Source: Pterobdella sp. o SKG-2022 (lineage: Eukaryota > Annelida > Clitellata > Hirudinida > Piscicolidae). Taken from it: a stretch of DNA of 64,000 nt. The stretch is taken from contig OZ038322.1 of NCBI GenBank assembly GCA_964035795.1, positions 7,269,037 to 7,333,036 of the forward strand, given 5' to 3'. The translations under genes and the position numbers were made by a program. The notes beneath the pieces were generated by a model. That model saw nothing but the letters and a program-made list of their open reading frames with translations. It did not search any database and had not been told where the DNA came from. Below are positions 53,101 through 64,000 of this stretch, one piece after another. Each line of letters starts with the position of its first letter. The stretch's first letter is position 1.

Positions 53101-56100
53101 AGTTGCTTAGCATGCAACCAAATTTTCTGTTGCGTGTGCACTCGACACTCAATTCAACTCAGATACAATGGCTAAAACGCTTTTGAGCTATCTGGCCGAT
53201 AAATCTCTCATCTGATTGTTTAAAGGACTAACGATGCTAAAAATTATGGAAAAAGATTATTTTTATACACGCATGTTTTTGTTGCTTATTTTTAAATATC
53301 TTTTTATGGTTTTAAAAATTACCCTTAATAACTAAAAAACTTATCTTTCAATGTTTTCCATCTAATTCGAAAACTTTGAAGAAAAAATTTTTTTCTCTTA
53401 TTTCAGACCGTTTCTATTTAAATCACGAATGCCCGTAAAAATGAAGCAGCCGTCAAAACATCATCACGTAGAGTTATGCTAACATACATATAACAGAAAT
53501 GTTTTCTATTTATTCCACCCTGTTTATAAAATGCCTAGATTACTACATATCACTGAAAATAGAACTTATAATGCGTTTTTTATCGAAAGTCTAAAACCCC
53601 AAAAGCGCAGTGTAGACAATATCTAACTTACCAGTTATCCTTAGATAAAAGGTTAATATGTTGTTTTATCGGAAGTCAAACGCATGGAAAGTTTACTATT
53701 TAGAAGTTTGTATGATGGATTTGAGAGATTATAGTCATCAGAGATATTTTTGGTGGATCAAGCAGTGTTCATCATATCTTTTAAGTTTTTAATAATAACT
53801 CAACTTTTTTTCAAGCAAAAGGTTGTTTAATCGAAAAAATATTTTCGTGATCCCATTCCAAATAATTTATGGAAACTTTTCTTGATATTTTTTTTTTCGC
53901 GTAAATTGTTTTTGAGAGTGGTTAAGACTACAATTTTTAAAAGATCCACTTTTTCATAATTGGAGATAAAACCAGTGCTAACCTTCAAACTTTTCAAAGC
54001 ATCAATTTCAAAAGTACCTCAAGTATGCTAAATAATTACATCGAAAACTTCTTGTGGAAAATTAATTTTTCCGCTAAAAAATTTTTTCACTTCTGCTTCG
54101 GTCCCATGAATAATTATTAATATATTATAATTCAATCAAAAAATGTATTAGATTTAATAAATTTCAAAGTAGTTTATTGGCTTTAAAAAAAATTGAATTA
54201 TTTTTCTGCTGCATGTTTCGAGTTAAAAACTGAATTTGAGCTCAATTAAAAAAATAAAAGCCTGCAAAAAGACACGAATAAAAGCTGAGGTTCAGAATTT
54301 TCTATCTAAAAAACTCAATCTCAAAATTCAATCTTCAAAACTCTAACATTTTTATCACGCTCAATCAATAAGCAGAAATTTGGTTAGGGATCATGAGAGC
54401 AAATAAAATACACTTTAGTGTATTTGTCAATCTAAGCTTATTTCTAACAATAATTTACATAATAAAAAATTCAAAGTCGTAAACTAAGTTTTAAAAGTTC
54501 GTGAGCAAAGGTTGGAAAGTAAAATATTGTTACAGCTAGTCTATAAAGTAAACTTGAAGTTCTCAGCGATGTTTCTAATAGTTATGTTCCTTCTATCATA
54601 CATCTTTGCCGAAAATTTCCTCTGTACTGTATGCCTTATTTTGCAGAATTTTAAACTTTTGCTTTATACGAATTTATGATATGTCATTTTCCGCGTACCT
54701 TTTAGAGTTTTTGCTGCTCTGTGTATTATTTAAAGTTTTTTGTTTTCAACTATATTATTCTATTCAATTGCTGTTAAAAGTTTATACATTTTTGTAACTC
54801 ATTTTCTTTTTTGTAGAAAGTTCTCTTTTGTAAGAGTTTGCAGTATAATTTCATTAAAAAAAGCATTTTGGTTTTCATTGCTTCAAAGAATGCATATCAA
54901 GCTTTAATTAACAAAAAATAAGAATTGAAAAGTTGAGACAATTGCTATATTTTCACATTATCGACTTTTAATGTGGCGAAAATTTGAAAACGCCTTGAAA
55001 ATATGTGAACTGCCAACGGTAACGACAGAAACTTTGCATGACAATAATCCATCCTCCCACAAATTCCCTGGAGTCTTCGGACATCATTTAACATAGAAGT
55101 AGTCAAAAATTTTCACTATCATTTTTTATTCTCTGAACCATCATAATATTTTCCATTGATTTTTCCAGCTTTTCTTCTCAAAACTGTATGTAATGTTTGA
55201 ATAATTACTTATCTCTGAAGTTTTAAATCCAAATTGTATTATGAACTCTCTAATAATAAAAATGGCTTAAATCCAATGTAATATTTACTGAATAATTACA
55301 TTTAGACTTAGTAATGATGCCTGTATCCGTTTAATTATTCCAGACTTTTCCCCAATGACCCAAATGAATTTTTTAAAGAAGATTTTTATGAACGTTTTTA
55401 GTAGAATTTGAAATATTTAAATCAGTTTTTTGGCAGATTTTTACAAAAATCTTGGAACAAAATTCAATAAATATTTCAGAAGTTGCTTTTGATTTTTGGT
55501 TTTGTTTTCACAATAATCTCGAATAACACCTTTCAGATAAAAATTTTATTGGCTTTTTTATGTTTCTAATATCCATTCCTTTCTTTCTCAGCTTATTCTC
55601 TCTATCCGAACTATGACTCAACAGGTTTTCATTTGTAATGTTTCTAATTAGAATAATTTCATATAAGTGGATCTTTCATTTGCTGAGGTAGTTTTGTGAA
55701 GAGGCAATAAGAATCGCTATTAATCACTCGTCTTACTGATTCAAAATTAAGTTTTTCTCCGTGAAAACTTATTTAAAGATTATATAAGTAAATGAAGCAT
55801 TTATATTGGAATAATTCATTAGATTTTTTATTCTTTTTTAAAATACATTGATAAAGTTATTTATACTTTAACAGCTTCATTTATTCTTTACTAAACTCAA
55901 GATTTGTTCGCAGACTTTATGAAAATGAGTGTCAGTTTGAATATTTGACAAAGCAAATAGAGGTAAATTTAATGTACAAGTGGCGAGTTAATATTTGAGT
56001 GCTCATATTTTTTTGTCTATGGTTAGACTTGTTTGTCTGTTTCAAGGAGCCTCTAGTTTTATGTACTTATGTTATTCAAGTGATATTGTTTTACTTAATT

Positions 56101-59100
56101 AAATCTCGAAAACTTTATTCAAAAATATTTTTTGCAAGTGTCAAACACATGAATAATTAAAAATTATTTGCATTCCGAGAATAGATATTTTCCTATTATT
56201 TTCAAATTTCTGCATAAGCTTTCAAACCAAGGAAATTGCTTGTTGAAAACATTAATTTTTATTTTCACAATTTCAAAATAAAAATTTCATTTGATCAAAA
56301 AATAAAGTAGCGTTTCATCACTGGCTTATAATGTAAACTAACCTATTACATTTTTACTTCAAACCATAAAAATTTCTTGATAAAACTATAACTCACAAGC
56401 ATTGAATTGCATGCTCTTGACAAAAAATTGATATATTTGTATATTTGTATTATCGCAATGCTCAAATGAACTCTAGAAAGATAATATTTACACTAGTCAT
56501 GTGTCCATATTGAATGTGTGAGAAGAATTCTAGATAAATGTTTAATTAACCTTTTTTTAAATCATTCCCATTCAGTTACTGAGCTCTTTGTATTGATGAA
56601 AGCTATGAGAGATGATAATATTAACGTTTTTATTTATTTATGTATGATTCTTCTTCAAAGTATTGATAGATTTCCAAGATCTTTTTTATCTTTCTTTCAC
56701 CGTATATAAAGTTTCGTGTTAAGCTCAATTTTGCACCAGATTTATCTGATTTTATCTTATTCCCCTCAAAACCGAGTTTTACGCCTTCTCACCTAAACTC
56801 TATTGGGACTTAAAATAAATGCTTAGAATTTCTTAAGCTTCAAAACATAACCATCAAACAATCCCATATGTATCACATCGTTTCTATACTCCGCTCAGTT
56901 CTAATAAAAATATAAGTTTATATATAGAACTTCATTTTTATAAAAAAATTCATATACTTTTTACAAAAATTTTCAAGTTAGATTTATTAAGAGTTCGCAA
57001 TCATATAAATTAAGCGTTTCAAAAGGATATAAAGAACGTATACAAAATGCTTTGTGAGAGCATCATTGATATTGAGTGAAGGCTCTGGTCATTCAATGCA
57101 GACTATTCAATTCTCATTTTGTGCATTTGTATACACTTTGAATACTATATTTTTTTATGTGTATATGCGACATTTTTTACATTCAAGGGAGTTTTCTCTA
57201 AAATATGTGAGGGCATTTTGACTTTTATTAGATGTTTTTCATTAATTTCTCCATTTTAAACTTTTAAACAGACTTTCACTGCACAATAAATCACGGGATG
57301 ACTGATCCGTGAAGTCAACATACCTCTCTTCAAAGTTTTAACAATCAGCTTTTTTGCACTCTAAGGCAATATATTGCACATAAGAAAGCGATCAAAACCA
57401 CGCATATATAATTTAGCTTCTACCAGCCGTTCATTCTGTAGTCGTGCATGCATTAAATAAACTAATATTTTATTGGGAATGAAGCATAAAAAACAGCTGG
57501 TAAATGAGTATGATATATAACAATGAAGCTCACTGTATAGATTATACGCGTTTTGGAAGCATCTTTGAATGTTCATATCGCTACATGACCATTCCCAATC
57601 TGTCAATGGTATCATTATCCTCATTACATGTCATCATTATTTTACATACATTATGTTGAAAACTTCCATAGTTATATGCAGGTTTGGCATGCAACTCGTG
57701 TTTATAATTGGTTTAAATTTTTGATTTTATGTGGTCATAATTGTGTCATAAAGTGCCATTTTTTTTATTAAGTATATTTCGCTCAAGAAAAACATTAAAA
57801 TTCCAAAGTTAATGTTTCAAAGGTCATCCAAATTGAATAATAATATTTGGAATCTACTAAGTCTGGCAAAAAGTGATAGGCACTTTTCAAAAAGTTTTAA
57901 AATGACAAAAAAAATTGTTGAATTGTTAAAAATTCTGAATTGAATCAAGAAAAAAATACTGAAAAGCTTTTTCCAAATACATCACAAAAAATTAATTAAA
58001 ATGTAGATTTCTATTAAACTCCTCACAATAAATTTCACTATTCAATATCAAGCAAAGCACACATTTCTGACTATAAAGAATCTTCTCTTACTCTAGTTTA
58101 ATTGAATTTAGCACAAAGCAAAATCTTGAATTCTTCAAATTATGAATTCGAGCGCAATACTTCAGCTTAAATTTGTATCATGCTTGTACCAAATCCTCAC
58201 AATAGACACAATTAGACGATAGAGGGTAAATTGGTAGTGATTTCAACTTCTAAGACTTTATACCACTGAATTTTAATTCAAATTACGTGGTAGCTTTCAC
58301 AAAAACTTTAAAGAAGTCATAAACAAAAAAGTTCTTCAAACACATTTTTAACGGGCAACAATAGCTAGTTGATGCCCCGACTCGGTTGTCGACACTGCAT
58401 CACTCATAATTACAAATAGTTTTAATCCCAAGTCTAACAGCTGTGGGCATTTTATTAGCTTTTAGGTACTGGAAGCGTTGTTCTAAATGTTGTATCAGTC
58501 TTGCTTATGATTTATGAATAATTATTCGCATTCACTAATAATAACATAGCAATTTAACCTATTTTTAATTTAAATTCGATTGAAACCCTGTTGAAAGTTA
58601 ATTAACGATACCTGTATAATACTTCCCTCCGATCGACTTATGAATTTGAAAATATAATTCAAGCAATTCTTCAAAGCTCATAAGCGCCTTTGAAAAAATA
58701 TTGGCAAATTGTGGTTTTTTAATACTTTGTACCTCTCAAGACCATTTGTTTTGTCAATTATCATCGACTTTTTGGAAATTTATTTATAATTCTTTTGTGT
58801 GGATGGATTGCCTGCGACTAGTTTTATGATACGAGCAAATTGGTGAGAAAAAGCTGCTCAAATAAATTGCTGGATTAACATTTGTTTATTCGTCGTTTTA
58901 TTCATTATAACAAGAGCCAATTTTTCTTATAATTGTATAGGTAGAGCTCCCACTAGGAACTCATAAGGTTTCTCTATGTCGTTTAGTCATTTAATTAAGG
59001 GTTTAGAATTGCGATATTAATAAAAAACAAGAAAAATAAGTTAGCTTTCAAAGCTCTTAGAAATCAAAACATAATTATCCCAAATTGATTTAATTTTGGC

Positions 59101-59997
59101 AGTTTTAAGAAATGCTGTTTATATTTGTTTGAAGATAGTTTATTTTTGTGCATTCGACTCTAGACTGTGAAATACAACCACTGTTTAATATCTTCAACGC
59201 ACTGTAAGGTTATCATGATTTTTTTATCATTACGTTGTTTTTTAGTTATATAACAACACTGGAAACTTTCAGTATTTTTATCCTTAATAACCTTATTTAT
59301 TATGAAAGTATCAAACGTTGAAAATTATGACACCAAAAATAAACTAAAATTTTCAAAAATTAGCGATAATAAATAAAGCAAACATACAACAAAAGGAATC
59401 CCATCTCAGCTAGGATCACAGGTATTTCAGTGTTTTCAGTTCTTCACAATAACTTTTCATTTATAAGAGCAATATTTATCTAGATTTGAAAATGATATGT
59501 TGAAACAAAGTTATGTGCTTTGCTATCCAAAGCTCAACCTTGATTCAAAGATTAAACTTTTTATTGTAAACTCATACCACGGAGAAAATTTTAATTTACG
59601 CTATCAAACAATCTAACGATCTTTCTGTAAAGCAACAAATACAATACTGAAATTGTGAAAACTTTTGAATTTTTACAACTTTATTACTGTTAATTATTTC
59701 AAAACTTAGTTAACTTTCAAAATAAACACCCTATTATGATCAAAACTTCTTCACGTTGGTGTAACATTACTTTAAAACCAACAGTAACTTTCAACTTGGC
59801 ATCTTTATTTTAAATTCAGACAGATTATTCTACTTAAATAATTCGTCATACTATTTTGTCCCACTAGTGAACATAATTATGTATATTGGCTGATAGGGTA
59901 TATTTATATATCATGTTCGCGTGCTTTTAGTATGCTCGTACATATAGGATGAAAGCAAGGTTAAAATTAGAATGAAGAAATCACTTTTTTATGAGAT

Positions 59998-60018
59998 CTA
60001 TATATATATATATATATA
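59998..60018. repeat. TA dinucleotide microsatellite
   Basis: About ten TA units in non-coding sequence. Confidence 0.9.
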
Positions 60019-61873
60019 AGCTTGTTTTGAAAGTTGTAAGAAGATTGGAAATTATTTAAAATTTTAAATAATAAAGAACCTTATACCATTAAATTCAACG
60101 ATAGTTTTTAGCAAGATTTGCAAGGTCGGTACTAAAGTTTATATTTGTATAAAGTTTAGCATGAAACTTAGATATACAAAGTTTATGCTTCAGTTTAAGA
60201 TCATACTTCAAAATGCTTGGCATATTTAACAGATGAAATTTTACTATTATAAATATTCGAAAGAATATAGCAATATATTATTGGTATCAGCAGCCAAACG
60301 TGTGTGAAGCACTATTAACTGATAGTGTGTACAGCTGTTTTAAATTCAACGATTTAGTTTTCGTTTATGTATTGAATAGGTCTTGTTTCAAGTTTCTGTA
60401 CGCCCAAAAACTGTGATGAGAAAATTAATAGCTTAAGCTCATAAATTATTTTTCGTGTATTATAGCTCTTTGTTAGAGTTTTATATGCACTAAAAACTGT
60501 TTGAATAATGTAGAATTTAAAATTTTTTTTCGATTCTGCATTCAAAGTAGAACACTCTGTCATCTATACTGGTTTAGTTTTAATGAGCACATGGTCTTGA
60601 TAAGTTTCAGAAACATAACTTATGATGATCACAATTTGAGCAATGTGTTTGTAAATATTTTCATGCGTTGTCGTGCGTTCAATACAGGGATTTAGGTGAT
60701 TGATGGTGGTACTTTCATTTACTTATCGTGAATATTTTTCTAATAATATTTTTATTTATTTATATTATAAAAGTTTTGAAGCATATTAAATAGAATAGAA
60801 TTCTGATATTTAAATGGTGGAGAAAATGGTAAGATAAGCTGGTATTAAGGGTTTGAACTTTGGACATTTGCTCAATAACAGGTTTGTTCATGATTATAAT
60901 TCTTTCAATTTTATCGAAAAATTATTTGAAATAAAAAATCTTACAAGTCTTTTTTTATAAAAACTGGTATAGTGTTTTAAAACGCTTCTTTTCGCAAGGG
61001 GCGTATTAATCAGAAGCAATCACTGTATAATAAAGATGATTATGTATTTCGAATTCTATTTAATGGAAATTATACATAAGTTATGAAATTGGTGATTAAA
61101 AATTCTATAATGGTTGGTTACTATAATTGAATTTCAAATTATTTTAAGCTGACAATAGTACAGATTTTTGTGGATTAAAGGACAAGAAGTTTAATTATTC
61201 GTATAGAGTTGATAGTTCCACAAAAACAAATTAAAAAATCCTTTTTTAAAATTTTATATGTTTGAACTCTACTCTATAAAAAGGAATTTGTGGATACTGG
61301 TAGATATTTGGAAGTAAAGTGGAAAAGGTTTATTTTGTGATTTTGACAAAAATAATAAAAAAGATGAAGATGAGTGCAAATCCATCTTAATGCTCATTTT
61401 TACACCGTTCATGTTAGACTTCAAAAAACATTTTCTTATTAATAATCTACTATTAAACTATTAATTTACATAAGCGAAGATAATTTATAGAATGAAAAGA
61501 AATTTTTAATTCACAAAAAAGAATTTTGTTTTAATTTGAATAATTAACTTAAAAGCACAAATTTTAAACTTCACAAGTTACTTTGAACTAAGTAATTATT
61601 GTTGAAATCAATGTTAAAAGTTTTATAAAATTTTTACATCAAAGATTTCCAGACTAACATTTAAGGCAGAAATTTTCTTAACTATGAATTTTAAACTGCA
61701 ATTAAAGCATTATTCAAATCGATTCTTTCATATTTTCAAATCATAGCAATTCTTTAAATATATAGTTAGAAAATTATAATGATGAAGAATATGTTATATA
61801 TAAAATTTTTACGCTTCAAAACGTGATAAAACGTGATTAATTCACAAGTTTAACCACCTCTTAATGAATTCTG

Positions 61874-61937
61874 ATTGGTTCATTTAAATAAGGAAGACAG
61901 GCGGTATTTTCGAATTGTCTAAGGTTCTAGATATAAA
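61874..61937 (+). promoter_or_regulatory. Cell-cycle-type promoter elements upstream of the Emi-like gene
   Basis: An inverted CCAAT box in full NF-Y context (TGATTGGTT, core 61874-61878) is followed by GGCGG at 61900-61904, a 4-base spacer and TTCGAA at 61909-61914. The GGCGG-N4-TTYGAA layout matches the CDE/CHR element of vertebrate cell-cycle promoters, where CCAAT boxes lie upstream. A TATAAA at 61932-61937 is about 100 bases before the start codon. Function is inferred from motif layout only. Confidence 0.45.
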
Positions 61938-61995
61938 AATAAGTCACCTATTTTTTAACATCAAGATACTTTTTCGAACTACCTGTTGTTATTAA

Positions 61996-62031
61996 ATGTT
62001 AAATGTTTTACCGGTTATAGTTGACTTTTGA
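61996..62031 (+). other. Possible upstream ORF in the Emi-like leader
   Basis: An ATG at 61996 opens a frame of 11 codons plus TGA, which ends one base before the main start codon at 62033. A second ATG at 62002 opens a 5-codon frame. If transcription starts near 61962, as the TATA box suggests, both lie in the mRNA and could reduce initiation at the main start. Confidence 0.35.
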
Positions 62032-62032
62032 A

Positions 62033-63472
62033 ATGACCAATATAGACAGCCAGTTTGGATGCGTTTTTCAAGAAAACTTCAAAAAAGATATTAAAGAGAG
62101 TCAGAGTGGTAAAAATGGTTATTACAAAGTTTTCAACCAGATTTCCAATCCGAACAACAAGTTCAATATCAAACAAGGAATTGACATTGAAAGCCGTAAT
62201 GTCGTAGAAGATAATTTGTGTACGAGCACGCCAAAAGGCTTGAATGTTTCCAAAAATTTCAAGTTCAATGGTACTTTGGACAGTGGCTACTGCGATTCAT
62301 CCTGTTTTCATTCATCAACAAATATATCTACTCCTGGCTCATCATTCAACGAATCTATCGACAGCAGCTTTTCAATTAACAAATCTTCGGAAAGTATTTT
62401 TAAAAGGGCTACAAATAAAAGAAAAGAATCTCTAACGAGGTCAGCTAAATCTAGAAAAATATCTCCGTCTAAACAAATGAGGTTTCGTTTAAAGGAAAGC
62501 CTAAATACTAGTTCCTGTAGCAAGTTAACCACCAAAAATAATATTTTTAAAAGACCTTTTTCTCCAAATAGTTCTTTAAACTGCAGTATTGATACAAGCA
62601 ATTCTTTCAAAGGTACTTTACCAATGGCTCATTCAAACAATAGTCAATATTTCTCAGGTTCATCCACACAAACTGTCAAGAGCATGAACAGATCAGTGAT
62701 AGAAAGTTCAAATGATTCTTATAATAGTTTAGTGATTGCTTATGATAAATTTTCTTTATCTGGCCACAAACCTTCAATACTGACTAAGTCAAAAAATGAA
62801 GATACTAAGTGGAAAGATAATGTTAATCAAGAAGATTTTTATAAAGTCATGACATCCAACGAGGCTTATAACATAATTAATTCTCATATGGGTATTCTCA
62901 CTATTGACATAGTTATTAATATTTCTGAGAAAAATATGAATAATTTTCTGAATGATCTTTTTTCTTATCTTTCCGATGAAGATCTGTTGAAGTAACTTCA
63001 AATTTTTATTAGTTTTTAATGAATTGCTATAACTTGTTGATTTTCTTTCAGTTTCCATCAAGTAAGCAAACAATGGAAAGTATTGTTGGAAGGATTTAAA
63101 AATGTAAACCAAAGAAGAGATGCTTATTTAAAGAAAAGTCGTGAATTTTATAAAAATAATAAAGAAAACTTTGTTAAAAAGACTTGTATGTCCTTTCTCT
63201 CACCAAAGACATCAATGAGTAGTCCTTTAAAAAAGATCCAAAAAAAATCATTTGAAACACCCAAACATAGCTCTCAAAATAAAACTATTGACTATTTTCA
63301 GACAGAACCACCGAACTACAAGTATTTAAAATGCCCAGTCTGTTCTTGGGCATCTCGAGTCAATGGTTTGAAAGCATCTTGTCTCAAGTTCTCATGTGGT
63401 TTGCAGTTTTGTTCTAAATGTCTGCAAGATGTACATCCATTTGGAACTTGCCCCCAGGAACCCATCCATTAA
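62033..63472 (+). CDS. FBXO5/FBXO43-like: Emi1/Emi2 (Rca1)-type F-box and zinc-binding APC/C inhibitor (459 aa)
   Basis: Predicted inhibitor of the anaphase-promoting complex in the cell cycle or meiosis. Exons are 62033-62991 and 63052-63472 (60-base intron, donor GTAACT, acceptor TTTCAG); joined they give 460 codons with stop. The start is the first in-frame ATG after a TAG at 62018. A long disordered, Ser/Asn-rich N-terminal half carries DSGYCDSS (residues 83-90), like the beta-TrCP phosphodegron of Emi1, and RFRLKESLN at 150-158, a full D-box (RxxLxxxxN). The F-box, about 302-337 (LFSYLSDEDLLNFHQVSKQW), spans the splice junction. A KEN box is at 357-359. The zinc-binding region, 414-453, has Cys/His spacing C-x2-C-x12-C-x4-C-x4-C-x2-C-x4-H-x4-C. 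The protein ends six residues later, without the RL-type tail of vertebrate Emi proteins. Emi1 and Emi2 cannot be told apart here. Confidence 0.9.
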
Positions 63473-64000
63473 TATGCCACATGTGTTCGTATTAATATTG
63501 ATATTAAATTCGTCGTTGCGTACAATTCATCTGCTGATTGTGTTCATTATTAAATTCTTTTAAATTATTTTTTTAACTTCTATATTTTATAATATTTTGT
63601 ATTGTTTTCAAAAGATATTCAAATTATTTTTTGTGCGACCAAAATTATATCTATATTTCTATTTTCAAAATTTTCATTGAGATTTCACATTTCAAATGAT
63701 CCATTTCGAGCATAAATTTTTATGACAAACATGTGTCTGAACATTACATAAAATGTACATGTAATGTAGTTTCCATTTCACTACTTTCGTTTTCTATTTG
63801 TCAGTATATGCTTTGGCAGCCTTTGATATCTTTTAATTGAACTTAGTGTTGATTTTAATTTTTCACCTATATAAACTTATAAGCATGTATTTTTGTGTTT
63901 TAGTTTATAGAATATTGCATTACTGGAGATAGATGAGTAGATTTTTTTACTGTTCCCATTTTAAATACCAAGATGCCTTATGTCTATTCAATTGATTAAA
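63473..64000. other. 3' flank of the Emi-like gene
   Basis: AT-rich, with an ATTAAA variant poly(A) signal at 63549-63554, about 77 bases after the stop codon. No further gene is visible before the window ends. Confidence 0.5.

Larger units (their letters stand above)
43222..61860. other. Gene-poor AT-rich intergenic region
   Basis: About 18.6 kb between the divergently transcribed guanylyl cyclase and Emi-like genes. I found no ORF with recognisable similarity, no tRNA or rRNA, and no large transposon. Items listed separately are the SINE fragment, an unassigned ORF (48421-48738), a minisatellite (49849-50160) and a TA run (59998-60018). Slightly less AT-rich patches lie at 50820-50880, 52880-53200 and 55010-55085 without a readable gene. 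Short single exons or non-coding RNAs could be missed by eye. Confidence 0.5.

Noticed and set aside
57361..57624. Minus-strand ORF of 87 codons
   Set aside because: No recognisable motif and isolated in AT-rich sequence; length is within chance expectation for the region.

Overview
The window is strongly AT-rich animal nuclear DNA with GT-AG introns, dispersed transposon relics and microsatellites. The gene set suggests a protostome invertebrate: cytoplasmic intermediate-filament (IF) proteins with a lamin-length rod and a lamin-tail domain, a natriuretic-peptide-type receptor guanylyl cyclase, and an Emi1/Emi2-type APC/C inhibitor. The species cannot be named from the sequence. Gene models were built by joining exons by eye, using splice sites, phase and family similarity.

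Region 1 (1-12856) is a tandem duplication with a period of 8375 bases. The repeated unit holds the 3' half of one IF gene (IF-B, with a glycine-rich tail) followed by a complete second IF gene (IF-A, 571 aa, 12 exons). The window opens in the last 12 coding bases of exon 1 of the upstream IF-A copy. That copy runs to 4066. At 4481/4482 it is joined to an IF-B copy that has lost its head and coil 1. The second, complete IF-A copy follows at 7897-12441. Both IF-A copies carry the same 742-base inverted-repeat element in intron 1 and the same tRNA-derived SINE in intron 8, so both insertions predate the duplication.

Region 2 (13317-43221, minus strand) is one large receptor guanylyl cyclase gene: 25 exons, 1165 aa, converging tail-to-tail on the second IF-A copy. 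The model is complete from signal peptide to stop. Its third intron, 7.5 kb long, contains a separate intronless coding block (35437-36226). This block has its own signal peptide and a second, diverged version of the ligand-binding N-terminal half. Its donor has the right phase to splice into exon 4. The locus may therefore make two receptors with different ligand-binding halves on one shared transmembrane, pseudokinase and cyclase body (1165 and 1126 aa). The same intron holds a decayed non-LTR retrotransposon.

Region 3 (43222-61860) is a gene-poor stretch of about 18.6 kb in which I find no convincing gene, only a SINE-tail fragment, a GAT-rich minisatellite and one unassigned ORF.

Region 4 (62033-63472, plus strand) is a two-exon Emi/Rca1-type gene: F-box, C-terminal zinc-binding region, a DSG-type phosphodegron, a D-box and a KEN box. 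Its promoter carries an NF-Y-type inverted CCAAT box and a CDE/CHR-like element, the arrangement known from cell-cycle genes.
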